From an uncultured Prevotellaceae bacterium (GTDB taxonomy: Bacteria > Bacteroidota > Bacteroidia > Bacteroidales > Bacteroidaceae): a DNA stretch of 64,000 nt. This document shows, piece after piece, positions 18,555-27,716 of this stretch. Numbering within the stretch: position 1 is the first letter of the stretch; each line of letters opens with the position of its first letter. The position numbers and the translations under genes were made by a program. The stretch spans positions 1 through 64,000 of the forward strand of contig CAMOKH010000097.1 in NCBI GenBank assembly GCA_946617675.1. The letters run 5' to 3'. Below the pieces are notes generated by a model, which was given only the letters and a program-made list of their open reading frames with translations, was not told the origin of the DNA and made no database searches.

Positions 18555-19472
18555 TCAGAACAACTTGGCGGGATAGACGCCCTCGTCGACGAGGCTCTTG
18601 ATGCGGTCGACGGTGGCCTGGCGGTCGGCGGCGTAGGTGACGCCGAACCACTTCGACGTGGTGTCGAGCACCTCGCAGGTAGCGGTGCCCTCGGTGATGA
18701 GCTTGTTGACCATCAGGGGGATGAAGAACTCAGCCTTCAGGTTCTCCATGTTCTTCGGGTCGCTGAGGAACTCGCGGAAGTAAGCCTCTGAGTAGTCGAA
18801 GTAGTCGGGCGTGAAGCCCCACATGTTCATTGACACGGGCACGTTCTCTTCGAGGGGGAACCACTCGTCGCCGTCCTTGTAGCAGATGGCGCCGCCCTTG
18901 TCGGCGATACGCATGATCTCGGTGCGCTCGACGACGTCGGTCAGGTGGCGCTTCTCGTTGTAGGCGCAGACGCCGCGTGCCACGGAGCCGTTCTCTGAGA
19001 GCGTGTTGCAGCAGCGGAAGCCGACCATGGCGTACTGGTTCTTCGAGCCCTCGGGCAGAGCGGCCAGGAACTTGCCTATCTGCATGAAGGCGTCGCGGCC
19101 GTAGAAGTCGTCGCAGTTGATGACGCAGAACGGCTCACGGATGACGTCCTTGCCCATGAGCACGGCGTGGTTAGTGCCCCAGGGCTTTACGCGGCCTTCG
19201 GGAACGCTGAAGCCCTCGGGCAGTGCGTCGAGTGCCTGGAAGCAGAGTTCGCAGGGCACCTGTCCCTCATACTTCGCGAGTATCTGAGTACGGAACTGCT
19301 CTTCGAAGTCCTTGCGGATGACCCACACGATTTTGCCGAATCCGGCCTGGATGGCGTCGTAGATAGAGTAGTCCATGATGGTTTCGCCGTTGGGGCCGAG
19401 CCCGTCGAGCTGTTTCAGTCCGCCGTAGCGGCTGCCCATGCCTGCTGCAAGCAGGAAAAGAGTTGGTTTCAT
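18555..19472 (-). CDS. Sugar-phosphate nucleotidyltransferase family protein
   Basis: 305 residues. The start MKPTLFLLAAGMGSRYGGLKQ contains the nucleotide-binding LAAGxGxRxGxxK signature of NTP transferases. NCDDFYGRDAF (about 108-118) supplies the metal-binding Asp residues, and WGTNHAVL and VSMNMWGF fit the sugar-binding half. Such enzymes activate sugar phosphates (for example UDP- or GDP-sugars). The exact sugar is not clear; this Bacteroidales form is usually left as an unspecified nucleotidyltransferase. It follows the histidine phosphatase gene by 24 bp and is last in the 22003-18555 gene row. Confidence 0.8.
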   Translation of the reverse strand: MKPTLFLLAAGMGSRYGGLKQLDGLGPNGETIMDYSIYDAIQAGFGKIVWVIRKDFEEQFRTQILAKYEGQVPCELCFQALDALPEGFSVPEGRVKPWGTNHAVLMGKDVIREPFCVINCDDFYGRDAFMQIGKFLAALPEGSKNQYAMVGFRCCNTLSENGSVARGVCAYNEKRHLTDVVERTEIMRIADKGGAICYKDGDEWFPLEENVPVSMNMWGFTPDYFDYSEAYFREFLSDPKNMENLKAEFFIPLMVNKLITEGTATCEVLDTTSKWFGVTYAADRQATVDRIKSLVDEGVYPAKLF

Positions 19473-19496
19473 AGTTTTTTGATGTTTTAATTGGGT

Positions 19497-20801
19497 TTAT
19501 AAATGATTGTTGTTGTTGTGAAAGCGCTCCATCTTGTCGAGGTAGTACTGGCGCAGGTCGTCCCAGCGGTAGTAGGGACCGCTGACGGGCTTGGCGGGCA
19601 TCGTCACCTCGCGCTCGTTGAGCAGGGCCTTCACCAGGATGTCGCCCGTCTTGCCCTTCTTCGGGCGGTAGAAGACGAGCTGCACGTTGCAGGCCATGGG
19701 GAAGATGCGGTAGTTGCGCCAGACGCGGTCGAGCGTGTCGAGATTCTCCACCTGTGCACCGCACTGTCCCAGCTCCAAGAGGCAGGCCAGCGGCATGACG
19801 CACACCTCGTGGCCGAAGCGCAGCGTGGCCTGGGGGCGTTGAGCGTTGCTGGGGACGATGGTGTCGGCCGTCTCGATGATGTTGCGCAGCAGGTTTATCT
19901 GGCTGAAGGGCATGACGGCGCCCGTCTGGGGGGCGTGGCCGTAGTCCAGGTACCAACCGATGTTGCGCTGCTTCCACTGCTGGTAGATTTCCTCCTCGGT
20001 GAAGTGCGAGTAGAGCTCGATGTCGGTGTCGTGGCTCTGCATGTTGGCGGCCACCTCGAAGAGCTGGCGCATGAGCTGTCCGGCGCGCACGTTGTCGTAG
20101 ACCCACTGCTGGTCGTTGAAAAGGGCCTCCATCAGTCGCTGGGGCTTGGTCAGCTTGCGCTCATACTCCGAGCGCAGTCCGCGTCCCTGTCGGCTGGCGC
20201 GGCGCAGACGGTCGCTCCAGTCCTGGTTGAGGTAGTACTGCAGCGACTCGCTGACGTCGTTATGGATCCGGGCGGTGGGGTTGGCGGCGGCCAGTTCCTC
20301 ACACTCGGCCTCCATCGAGAGGATGCAGCGAATGACGACCGTCGAGCGTGCGTCGATGCTCACGCCCTTGGCCTTGAAAATCTCGGGGAAGTTGCGTGCC
20401 AGTCGGCTGCCGATGCCATGGTGCTGCCGTTCGCCGACGGTGGTCAGCTCGCCCAGTCGCTTGATGGTCGTCGGGTGGAAGTCCTCCAGCTTCTTGAGCA
20501 CGGCCTCGCCCTCGGCGGTCAGCTTGCCGGCCTGACGGGCATCGCGCAGCGTCGATAGCGGCGACTGGTAGTCGCCCTCGGCTATGAGCCAGCGCGAGCC
20601 GTGGCGGCCGTAGTGGCTCATGTAGAAGGGCTCGTAGCCCTTTGGGGCGGGCGTCAGGGGAGCGGTGGCTTTCTGGCGGTCGTAGTCGAGGTAGTTGGAG
20701 CCCGAGAGGTAGCGGTTGGCTCGCAGTTCCTCTTGGGCGGTTTGGGCTGCGGCGGCGCCGCAGCATAGCAGACAGAGGGCGAGGAGAGCTATTCTGTTCA
20801 T
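19497..20801 (-). CDS. Secreted histidine phosphatase superfamily protein (MINPP/phytase-like)
   Basis: 434 residues from the ATG at 20801, which gives a clean signal peptide (MNRIALLALCLLCCGAAAAQ). The catalytic RHG motif is in MSHYGRHGSRW (about 65) and the distal acid motif in LRFGHEVCVMPL (about 325), typical of clade-2 histidine phosphatases. These remove phosphate from phytate or other phosphomonoesters outside the cytoplasm. The canonical distal triad is HAE or HD, whereas here it is GHE, so substrate is uncertain. The ATG overlaps the stop of the C1 peptidase gene (ATGA), indicating translational coupling. Confidence 0.82.
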   Translation of the reverse strand: MNRIALLALCLLCCGAAAAQTAQEELRANRYLSGSNYLDYDRQKATAPLTPAPKGYEPFYMSHYGRHGSRWLIAEGDYQSPLSTLRDARQAGKLTAEGEAVLKKLEDFHPTTIKRLGELTTVGERQHHGIGSRLARNFPEIFKAKGVSIDARSTVVIRCILSMEAECEELAAANPTARIHNDVSESLQYYLNQDWSDRLRRASRQGRGLRSEYERKLTKPQRLMEALFNDQQWVYDNVRAGQLMRQLFEVAANMQSHDTDIELYSHFTEEEIYQQWKQRNIGWYLDYGHAPQTGAVMPFSQINLLRNIIETADTIVPSNAQRPQATLRFGHEVCVMPLACLLELGQCGAQVENLDTLDRVWRNYRIFPMACNVQLVFYRPKKGKTGDILVKALLNEREVTMPAKPVSGPYYRWDDLRQYYLDKMERFHNNNNHL

Positions 20802-22003
20802 AGGCCTAATTTCTTGCGGATGTCGGCGGGAATGGCCTTCTTGTTGACGAGGAAGTCCATGGTGTTGGCGGCGATGAAGGTCTTGGTCATGTACCACGTG
20901 CCCTTGTAGTCGCCGGTCTCGCCCCACGAGTTCTTCACCATGTAGTACTCCTTGCCGGCCTGGTCCTTGGCCACGCCGTAGATGAGCATGCCGTGGTCGT
21001 CGGTCAGTTCCCAGTTGTCGAAGCGCTCCTGGCGCATCTCCTGTGTGGCCTTGACCTCAGGCACCTTGTAGCCCAGTGAGTCGATGATTGAGCGCTTCTT
21101 GTCGGCGGTGAGCTTCAGCCAGCGTGCCATGTCGCTGCCGGCGAGGCTCTGCGTCTGCTTGGCGTCTACGGCGTAGGCCAGACCCTGACGGGTGAAGCCC
21201 GTCTCCGAGACGTCGCCGCCCCAGGCCACGGTGTAGCCCTCTTGGATGGCGTTGTCGATGACCTGCATCATCTCGTCCATGGGCAGGTTATACGAGAGGG
21301 GGAAGCGCCAGTTGTCCTGCACCTCGACGGCGAAGGCCGTGTAGAAGGGGTGGTGGGTGTAGCTGGTGATGGAGACGTAGTCACTGAGGTCGATGCCCAG
21401 TGAGTTGACGAACGACTTCGGCGTGTACTCCTTGCCCTTGAAGGTGAACTTCTCAGGGCACTTGCCGAGGTAGGCGTCGAGTATGCCCTGCATGCCGACC
21501 TTCCACTGGTTGCTGATTTTCTTGGCGTCGCTCTTGGCCACGGCAGCCACGTAAGGCTCGAGCACCGAGAAGAACTCATTGAAGTTGTTCAGCGAGTCGC
21601 CGTAGAGCGAGCCGGGGAAGGGCATGGCGTCCTCGGGGCAGATGCCGTGGGTCTTGAGCGTGGCGAGCACGTCCTCGGCCGAGCCGCCCTGCGAGAACTG
21701 GCAGTCGCCGTGGTAGCGTACCACCTGAATGGCGCGCTCCATGTAGGTCTTGTTGGCCACGAAGCTCTCGCAGAGGTCGTAGGTCTTGCCGGTGGCCTTC
21801 AGGATTTCGGCCTCGAAGAACGACAGTGTGGAGTAGTCCCAGCAGGTGCCCGATCGGTTCTGGTCCTTGACCGAGGTGATGGGGTTCTCCTTGATGGTGG
21901 TAAATACGGGTTTGTTCTGGTTCTTGGCGGGAGCCTTCTTCTTGGCTGCGCCGGCGCTGACGGCCACCATGGCCATTAGGGCGAAAGTTAAGACTTTTTT
22001 CAT
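20798..22003 (-). CDS. Exported C1 family cysteine peptidase (bleomycin hydrolase/PepC type)
   Basis: 401 residues with a signal peptide (MKKVLTFALMAMVAVSAGAA). The papain-type triad is visible: Cys54 in QNRSGTCW, His in DDHGM about 65 residues before the end, and Asn in VKNSWGE soon after. It resembles the C1B (bleomycin hydrolase/aminopeptidase C) group but is exported, so it probably trims peptides in the periplasm. A longer relative lies at 55722-57125. It is coupled to the phosphatase gene by an ATGA overlap and follows the M24 aminopeptidase gene by 45 bp; a second peptidase and a phosphatase in one unit suggest nutrient scavenging. Confidence 0.88.
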   Translation of the reverse strand: MKKVLTFALMAMVAVSAGAAKKKAPAKNQNKPVFTTIKENPITSVKDQNRSGTCWDYSTLSFFEAEILKATGKTYDLCESFVANKTYMERAIQVVRYHGDCQFSQGGSAEDVLATLKTHGICPEDAMPFPGSLYGDSLNNFNEFFSVLEPYVAAVAKSDAKKISNQWKVGMQGILDAYLGKCPEKFTFKGKEYTPKSFVNSLGIDLSDYVSITSYTHHPFYTAFAVEVQDNWRFPLSYNLPMDEMMQVIDNAIQEGYTVAWGGDVSETGFTRQGLAYAVDAKQTQSLAGSDMARWLKLTADKKRSIIDSLGYKVPEVKATQEMRQERFDNWELTDDHGMLIYGVAKDQAGKEYYMVKNSWGETGDYKGTWYMTKTFIAANTMDFLVNKKAIPADIRKKLGL

Positions 22004-22048
22004 TGTTGTTTTTTGATGTTTCGTATTGTCGTTGTTTCTAAATATGGT

Positions 22049-23452
22049 TCAGTTGTTGCGCTGGGCCATGAAGGCCTCGAGCTCGTCGGGGTGGTATGGT
22101 ATGCGCTTCGTGCCGAGGAAGCGGCAGCCGTCGTGGGTGATGAGCAGGTCGTCCTCGATGCGCACGCCGCCGAAGTCCTTGTACGTCTCGAGCATGTCGA
22201 AGTTGAGGAAGTCCTTGCAGTGGCCCTGGCTGCGCCAGAGGTCGATGAGGTGGGGTATGAAGTAGATGCCCGGCTCGTCGGTGACGACGAATCCCGGCTG
22301 CAGGCGGCGGCCCATGCGTAGGCAGTTGGTGCCGAACTGCTCGAGGTTGGGCCGCGTCTCGTCGTCGAAACCGACGTATATCTGTCCCAGACCCTCCATG
22401 TCGTGCACGTCCATGCCCATCATGTGTCCCAGTCCGTGAGGCAGGAACATGGCGTGGGCGCCGGCGGCTACGGCCTCGTCGGTGTCGCCCTTCATCAGTC
22501 CGAGCTCCTTCAGTCGCTCGGTCATCAGTCGGCAGACGGCGAAGTGTACGTCCTTATACTTCACGCCGGGTCGGGCCACCTCGAGCACGTAGTCGTGGCA
22601 CTCCTCGACAATCTTGTAGATGTCGCGCTGCCGCTGTGTGAACCGTCCGTTGACGGGCATGGTGCGGGTGTTGTCCGAGCAGTAGTCGTTCAGCTCGCAT
22701 CCGGCGTCGCAGATGACGATGCGGCCGTCCTCCATGGGAGCGTCCGACGGTGAGCCGTGCATGATCTCGCCGTGCTGCGAGAAGATGGTGGCGAAGCTGA
22801 CGCCCTGAGCCAGCGAGCGAGCGATGCCATCGACCTGTCCGGCGACGAAGCGCTCGGTGATGCCTGGCTTGATGAGCATCTGCGCCGTGGTGTGCATGAC
22901 GTAGCCCACGTCGCAGGCGGCCTCGATGTAGGCAATCTCCTCGTCGCTCTTCGTCGAGCGCATCTCGACCACGGCCTTGATGAGGGCCAGCGAGGCCTTC
23001 TCCTTCTGCTCAGCGGGGTGGATGCCCGTCAGGTCCATAATCTGGATCTTCGTGTCGTGGCGGTAGGGCGGCAGGAAGTGAACCTCCCTTTTGGCTGCGA
23101 CGGCGTCGCAGCACAGCGAACGAAGGGCAGACATGGGGGCCGTCTTCGTGATGCCCACCTCGGCGGCCAGGTCGGCCACTGAGGGCACGAAGCCCATCCA
23201 GACGATGTCCTCGATGTCGATGTCATCGCCAACGAGCCACTCCTCGTCGTTGTCGATGTCGATGACGCCGACGAGTCCGTCGCGGTGCTGTCCGAAGTAG
23301 TATAGGAATGTGGAGTCCTGGCGGAATGGTGCGTAGCCGTTGGCCGGGTAGTTGGCCGGTGCCTCGTTGTTGCCGAAGAGCACGATGATGCCCTGGCCCA
23401 CCAGTTTCTTGAGTTCCGCCCTTCGGCGGATATAAGTGTCTTTGCTGAACAT
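22049..23452 (-). CDS. Xaa-Pro aminopeptidase-like M24B metallopeptidase
   Basis: 467 residues from the ATG at 23452 (MFSKDTYIRRR); further upstream in-frame sequence would run through the promoter. The N-terminal aminopeptidase P domain is followed by the pita-bread metallopeptidase fold, with metal ligands visible in VICDAGCELNDYCSDNTRT, LPHGLGHMMGMDVHD, VTDEPGIYF and RIEDD. The enzyme releases N-terminal residues before proline in the cytoplasm. Promoter box at 23482-23489 on the minus strand, divergent from the patatin gene. Confidence 0.92.
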   Translation of the reverse strand: MFSKDTYIRRRAELKKLVGQGIIVLFGNNEAPANYPANGYAPFRQDSTFLYYFGQHRDGLVGVIDIDNDEEWLVGDDIDIEDIVWMGFVPSVADLAAEVGITKTAPMSALRSLCCDAVAAKREVHFLPPYRHDTKIQIMDLTGIHPAEQKEKASLALIKAVVEMRSTKSDEEIAYIEAACDVGYVMHTTAQMLIKPGITERFVAGQVDGIARSLAQGVSFATIFSQHGEIMHGSPSDAPMEDGRIVICDAGCELNDYCSDNTRTMPVNGRFTQRQRDIYKIVEECHDYVLEVARPGVKYKDVHFAVCRLMTERLKELGLMKGDTDEAVAAGAHAMFLPHGLGHMMGMDVHDMEGLGQIYVGFDDETRPNLEQFGTNCLRMGRRLQPGFVVTDEPGIYFIPHLIDLWRSQGHCKDFLNFDMLETYKDFGGVRIEDDLLITHDGCRFLGTKRIPYHPDELEAFMAQRNN

Positions 23453-23481
23453 AAAATCAATTGTTTTAGTAATTTTGCCCG

Positions 23482-23489
23482 CAAAGTTA
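23482..23489 (-). promoter_or_regulatory. -7 box for the M24 aminopeptidase gene
   Basis: Reads TAACTTTG on the minus strand, 29 bp before the start. Confidence 0.55.
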
Positions 23490-23511
23490 TACATAATTTA
23501 TGAAAAAACGC

Positions 23512-23519
23512 TAACTTTG
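23512..23519 (+). promoter_or_regulatory. -7 box for the patatin-retropepsin operon
   Basis: TAACTTTG, 18 bp before the ATG at 23538 and divergent from the box at 23482. Confidence 0.55.
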
Positions 23520-23537
23520 CACCGAAAATTTGCGAGA

Positions 23538-24383
23538 ATGATGAAAATAGGCAGAAAAACAGGACTCGTGCTCGAAGGGGGCGGCATGCGCGGGGTGTTC
23601 ACCTCGGGCGTGCTCGACGCGTTTATGAAGCACGAGGTGTACTTTCCTTACGTGGTGGCCGTCTCGGCCGGCGCCTGCAACGGCCTGAGCTACATGAGCC
23701 GGCAGCCGCGGCGTGCCCGCTACTCGAATATCGACATGCTGCGCAAGTATGGCTATATCTCGCTGAAGAGTCTCGTCACCCAGGGCAGCATCTTCGACCC
23801 TGACATCCTCTACGACCGGTTTCCCAACGAGATCGTGCCGTTCGACTACGACACCTACGGAAAGAACCCCGCCACGTTCGAGGTGGTCTGCACCAACTGC
23901 CTGACGGGGCGCGCCGAGTACTTCACCGAGAAGCACGACCCCCGCCGCCTGACAGCCATCGTCAAGGCCAGTTCGTCGCTGCCCTACCTGGCCCAGATTA
24001 CCGATGTCGACGGCGTGCCGATGCTCGACGGCGGCATCGTCGACAGCATTCCCGTGGTGCGCGCCGTCGACATGGGCTACTCGCCCAACGTCGTCGTGCT
24101 GACGCGCAACCGCGGTTTCCGCTCCTTCGAGCCCGACGTGAAGGTGCCGCGGCTCTTCTATCAGGACTATCCGCGGCTGCGCGTAGCCCTGAGCCACCGC
24201 GTCGAGGCCTACAACCGCCAGCTCGACCTCATCGAGCGCATGGAGGACTGGGGCGAGGTGGTCTGCATCAGGCCCCAGCGCCCGATGGAGGTCGACCGCA
24301 TCTGCCGTGACACGCGCAAGCTCGAAGCACTCTATGAGGAGGGCTTCCAGCTGGGCGAAGACTTCTGCCGTCATGTCGGGTAG
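23538..24383 (+). CDS. Patatin-like phospholipase (copy 1)
   Basis: 281 residues (ATG at 23538 or 23541). Patatin signatures: oxyanion loop LEGGGMRG (about 12-19), nucleophile Ser43 in AVSAGA (the usual first Gly of GxSxG is Ala here) and the dyad Asp in LDGGIVDSIP. No signal peptide, so a cytoplasmic or membrane-associated acyl hydrolase is likely. Its closest relative in the window is the patatin at 25962-26810; both share the order GLVLEGG, SAGA, SRQP, DGG, MYNAQL/AYNRQL. The gene overlaps the next one by 11 bp. Confidence 0.87.
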   Translation: MMKIGRKTGLVLEGGGMRGVFTSGVLDAFMKHEVYFPYVVAVSAGACNGLSYMSRQPRRARYSNIDMLRKYGYISLKSLVTQGSIFDPDILYDRFPNEIVPFDYDTYGKNPATFEVVCTNCLTGRAEYFTEKHDPRRLTAIVKASSSLPYLAQITDVDGVPMLDGGIVDSIPVVRAVDMGYSPNVVVLTRNRGFRSFEPDVKVPRLFYQDYPRLRVALSHRVEAYNRQLDLIERMEDWGEVVCIRPQRPMEVDRICRDTRKLEALYEEGFQLGEDFCRHVG

Positions 24384-25278
24384 GGGGGTGCTCCTGGCCA
24401 TGCTGGCCTCGGCGCTGAGCGCCGGCGGGCAGACGCTCTACGAACGGGCGTCGGACCGCTACGATGTCGACATGCACTTCTATCTCGACTCCGTCGGTCA
24501 GCCCGGCAGCCGGGGCGTGGCCCTGCGTCTGCCCGGCACGTTGAACGGCCGCCGGGCCACGTTCACCCTCGACACGGGGGCCAGCGTCAGCGTCGTCTCG
24601 CCCCGCCTGCTCGACCGCTACGGGCTGCATCCTACGGCCGACAGCACCCTCGTTGAGGGCACCGACACCGTGGTGGCGCGCCGCGTCGTGGCCGACTCCA
24701 TCGAGCTGGGCAACCTGACGCTGCGCCACGTGCCCTTCGTCGTGGCCGACGCTGCCACCGGCGACGATGCCTACGACCGCTATCTCGACCACCTGCAGCT
24801 CATCATCGGACGGCCGTTGCTTGACGTTTTGGGAAAGACGACCGTCGACTTCCGAAACCACACGCTGACGGCGCCCCGCCGTCCGAAGCACCGCCAGAAG
24901 CGCACGCGCCGCTCCAACCTCGCCGTCGTCGACAACGTGCTGCTCGTGACGGCCAGCGACACGCTACAGCTGATTCCCGACTTCGGGGCCACCCACTCGT
25001 CGCTCGACAGCGCCTACTTCAGTCGCCAGAGTGCCGCCATCGTGGCACAGGCCACCCCCGACACCGTCAGCTACGTCGGCATCGGCGGTGTGGTCACAGC
25101 CATTGAGTACACCTTGAATGATTTCTCGCTTACCATTGACCGTAAGCGACTTACGGCTCCGCATATTACCGTCCATGCCACCAGCGGCTACGAGAGCCGC
25201 TTAGGGCTTGACTTCTTTACGCGCCAGAGCCGCGTCGTCTTCGACCTGCGGCGCTGGCGGCTGACGGTGGAGCCGTAG
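24373..25278 (+). CDS. Exported retropepsin-like aspartyl protease family protein
   Basis: 301 residues from the ATG at 24373, which gives a signal peptide (MSGRGVLLAMLASALSAGGQ) and overlaps the patatin gene by 11 bp. The first half has FTLDTGASVSVVS (Asp-Thr-Gly near residue 59) and the Ile-Ile-Gly strand (LIIGRPLLD). The second half repeats the plan as LIPDFGATHSSL near 205 and LGLDFF near 278. The first site is a standard retropepsin motif; the second reads DFGA instead of DTGA and may be weak. A bilobed, secreted aspartyl protease is plausible; activity and substrate are unknown. Confidence 0.7.
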   Translation: MSGRGVLLAMLASALSAGGQTLYERASDRYDVDMHFYLDSVGQPGSRGVALRLPGTLNGRRATFTLDTGASVSVVSPRLLDRYGLHPTADSTLVEGTDTVVARRVVADSIELGNLTLRHVPFVVADAATGDDAYDRYLDHLQLIIGRPLLDVLGKTTVDFRNHTLTAPRRPKHRQKRTRRSNLAVVDNVLLVTASDTLQLIPDFGATHSSLDSAYFSRQSAAIVAQATPDTVSYVGIGGVVTAIEYTLNDFSLTIDRKRLTAPHITVHATSGYESRLGLDFFTRQSRVVFDLRRWRLTVEP

Positions 25279-25284
25279 ATATAG

Positions 25285-25971
25285 CTAAACTCCTCCCTTC
25301 TCCAGCAGGTCGGGCCTGAGCCGCCGCGTGCGCTCCAGCGCCTGTTCCAGTTCCCAGTTGCGTATCTTGGCCTCGTGGCCGCTGAGCAGCACGTCGGGCA
25401 CCCGCCAGCCTTTGTAGTCGGCGGGGCGCGTGTAGATGGGAGCAGCCAGCAGGTCGTCCTGGAAGCAGTCAGAGAGTGCCGACTGCTCGTCGCCGATGAC
25501 GCCAGGCACGACGCGCACCACGGCGTCGGCAATCATCGCCGCCACCAGTTCGCCGCCCGTCAGCACGAAGTCGCCGATGCTGATTTCGCGGGTGATGAGG
25601 TGGTCGCGCACGCGCTGGTCCACGCCCTTGTAGTGTCCGGCCAGGATGATGATGTTGCCCAGCAGCGACAGCTCGTTGGCCATGTGCTGGTCGAAGCGCT
25701 CGCCGTCGGGCGAGGTGAAGATGACCTCGTCGTACGAACGCTCGGCCTTCAGGGCCGTGATGCAGCGGTCAATGGGCTCGCACTGCATCACCATGCCGGC
25801 GCTGCCGCCGTAGGGGTAGTCGTCTACGCGGCGCCACTTGTCGAGCGTGTAGTCGCGCAGGTTGTGCAGGTGTATTTCGGCCAGGCCTTTCTTCTCGGCG
25901 CGGGCCAGTATTGATTCGTGTACGAAGCCCTCGAGCATCTCGGGCAGTACGGTGATGATGTCTATTCGCAT
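25285..25971 (-). CDS. trmD: tRNA (guanine-N1)-methyltransferase
   Basis: 228 residues from the ATG at 25971 ([12 protein letters not shown]). Typical TrmD features are the SPOUT knot with [27 protein letters not shown], and [10 protein letters not shown] earlier. The enzyme methylates G37 of tRNAs with SAM and prevents frameshifting. Its start overlaps the end of the second patatin gene by 10 bp, so it is the last gene of a minus-strand operon with the HExxH protein and the patatin. Its stop is 6 bp from the stop of the convergent retropepsin gene, leaving no room for a terminator. Confidence 0.95.
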   Translation of the reverse strand: MRIDIITVLPEMLEGFVHESILARAEKKGLAEIHLHNLRDYTLDKWRRVDDYPYGGSAGMVMQCEPIDRCITALKAERSYDEVIFTSPDGERFDQHMANELSLLGNIIILAGHYKGVDQRVRDHLITREISIGDFVLTGGELVAAMIADAVVRVVPGVIGDEQSALSDCFQDDLLAAPIYTRPADYKGWRVPDVLLSGHEAKIRNWELEQALERTRRLRPDLLEKGGV

Positions 25972-26810
25972 AAGTATTCCTTTATTTCGTTGATTCTTCG
26001 TTCGCCGGCCTCGCGCCCCGTCTGGTAGACGCGCTCCATCTCCTCGGGGTCGTGGCACGTGTGGCCTATCTTGAGCGGGGCGTCGGGGCGTATGACGAGG
26101 CAGCGCCCCTCACGCTCGGCCTTGGCCACGTAGTCGAGCTGGGCGTTGTACATGGCCGGTCGGCGCTCCATGGCCTCAATCATGTGCGGATACTTCCGCA
26201 GTCCGAGGCGCATCAGGGGCATCAGCCGCAGCGGCTCCTTCCGGTAGCCGGCAGGCTGGGTCAGCACGACCACGTTGCGCCCGTAGCCGTTCCGCTCGGC
26301 CCACTCCAGGGGTATGCTGTCGCTGACGCCGCCGTCGAGCAGTGCCTGGCCGCTGATCCACACGGGCTTCGATACCAGCGGCATCGACGCCGAGGCGCGT
26401 ATCCACTCGTAGGTGTCGTAGTTGCACTCGTCGAGCTGCCGGTAGACGGGCTTGCCCGTCATGACGTCGGTGCATACCACGGTGAACGTCATGGGGTTCT
26501 GCTCGAAGGCCTCGTTGTCGAACACGTCGTACTTCTTCGGCACGACGTGGTAGGCGAAGCGGGCGTTGAAGTAGTCGCCCGAGGCCAGCAGTGACTTCAC
26601 GCCGCTGTACCGTGGGTCGCGGGCGTAGCGCTTGTTGTAGCGTATGGCGCGCCCCGGCTGTCGCGACTTCATGTTGCAGCCGAAGGCCGCCCCAGCCGAC
26701 ACGCCGACGAGTCCGTCGGGCCACACCTGGTGCTCCATCATCACATCGATGATGCCCGCCGTGAACAGGCCGCGCATGGCGCCGCCCTCAAGTACGAGTC
26801 CTTTCTTCAT
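25962..26810 (-). CDS. Patatin-like phospholipase (copy 2)
   Basis: 282 residues. [11 protein letters not shown] at 4-14, nucleophile Ser38 in the complete GVSAG box, and the dyad Asp in [11 protein letters not shown]. No signal peptide. It sits between the small HExxH gene (23-bp overlap) and trmD (10-bp overlap). Paralogous to 23538-24383 on the opposite strand, with trmD and the retropepsin gene between them; an inverted duplication is possible. Substrate unknown. Confidence 0.87.
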   Translation of the reverse strand: MKKGLVLEGGAMRGLFTAGIIDVMMEHQVWPDGLVGVSAGAAFGCNMKSRQPGRAIRYNKRYARDPRYSGVKSLLASGDYFNARFAYHVVPKKYDVFDNEAFEQNPMTFTVVCTDVMTGKPVYRQLDECNYDTYEWIRASASMPLVSKPVWISGQALLDGGVSDSIPLEWAERNGYGRNVVVLTQPAGYRKEPLRLMPLMRLGLRKYPHMIEAMERRPAMYNAQLDYVAKAEREGRCLVIRPDAPLKIGHTCHDPEEMERVYQTGREAGERRINEIKEYLCE

Positions 26811-27264
26811 ATATCCGTCTTCTTTCCTTATAGTTCATTTTCGCGTAGCGCCGCCACTCCTGTGCACCGCCGTCCTTGCAGCGCTCGGCGTAGCCCAGGT
26901 CGTGGTCGTGGCGGTAGGCCTCCAGCTCAAAGGGGTTCAGCAGGTAGGCCGCGTTCTTCATGCGGCGGTTCCAGCCGAGGGCGCGCAGCCAGTACCAGCC
27001 GTAGCGCAGGTAGAAGCGCAGCCACGAGTCGCCCGTGGCCTGAGCCTGGCGCAGGTGTATCATCTCGTGGTTCTTCAGCGCGTCGTAGTGGCTGTTGAAG
27101 CGGTCGGCCTCCTCGCGTGAGTGTGTCACGATGAAGCCGAAGAACGTCAGGGCCTCATAGCCCCGGCGCAGCCAGAATGGGTCGCTCACGGCCACCATCA
27201 TTCCCGTGCGGCTGGGCCTGACGGCCCTCGCCACGAGTCGCAGTATGCTAAGCGGGTTGTTCAT
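26788..27264 (-). CDS. Small protein with an HExxH zinc-binding motif
   Basis: 158 residues from the ATG at 27264 (MNNPLSILRL). The motif ALKNHEMIHLRQ (His66, Glu67, His70) is the zincin signature, and an Asn/Glu-rich NPFELEAYRHD stretch near 123-133 could give the third ligand. Aromatic-rich segments (FYLRYGWYWLRALGW) lie between. No signal peptide was clear. First gene of the operon with patatin copy 2 and trmD. I do not recognise a named family beyond uncharacterised zincin-like proteins; a peptidase role is inference. Confidence 0.65.
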   Translation of the reverse strand: MNNPLSILRLVARAVRPSRTGMMVAVSDPFWLRRGYEALTFFGFIVTHSREEADRFNSHYDALKNHEMIHLRQAQATGDSWLRFYLRYGWYWLRALGWNRRMKNAAYLLNPFELEAYRHDHDLGYAERCKDGGAQEWRRYAKMNYKERRRIYEERTRT

Positions 27265-27273
27265 TTTGGAGGG

Positions 27274-27281
27274 CAAAGTTA
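27274..27281 (-). promoter_or_regulatory. -7 box for the HExxH-patatin-trmD operon
   Basis: Reads TAACTTTG on the minus strand, 9 bp before the first gene, so the leader would be a few bases. Confidence 0.55.
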
Positions 27282-27354
27282 CACAAAAGATTCCTAACGC
27301 CAAACTTTTTCCCTTGTTTTTTGTCGGCCGTGCCTTTTATCGTGGTCCAAATGC

Positions 27355-27624
27355 CTATAATGGATAGCGAAAGGGCAAAACACCCCGCACTTCCCGCACT
27401 TCTGGCCTAACCTGTTGACGGTCAGCGTCCTTCGGCGCTCTGTCCTCGCCAGAACCTGCACCAGACCTGGCACCGGAACCTGCACCTCGACGTTCCCACG
27501 GCCTTGAATTTTTATTCACCGCCAGTGAACAATCGCCGCCTGCCGCGCCGTCGCGTATAGTCGGCTCCTCGCAGGTGTAAGAAGTGTGGGAAGTGCTGGT
27601 CCTTTTTTCCTTTTGCAACTATAG
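27355..27624. repeat. Mosaic palindromic intergenic element, copy 2
   Basis: Left end CTATAATGG...CCCCGCACTTCCCGCACTT and right end GAAGTGTGGGAAGTGCTGG...GCAACTATAG form imperfect inverted repeats of about 45 bp. The interior contains AACCTGCACC repeats, the GTTCCCACGGCC half-hairpin (from 27492) and an ATTCACCGCCAGTGAAC palindrome, all of which have counterparts in the copies at 1003 and 62356. It lies in the divergent gap 27264-27717 between the two promoters. Confidence 0.7.
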
Positions 27625-27678
27625 TGGCAATACGACAACTTTTCGGGGGAAATAGCGTGCCATATCAGAAAAAAGTTG

Positions 27679-27686
27679 TAACTTTG
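27679..27686 (+). promoter_or_regulatory. -7 box for the secreted-protease operon
   Basis: TAACTTTG, 30 bp before the ATG at 27717. Confidence 0.55.
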
Positions 27687-27716
27687 CACCCCATATATAA
27701 CTAAAAGCTGCAAGCA

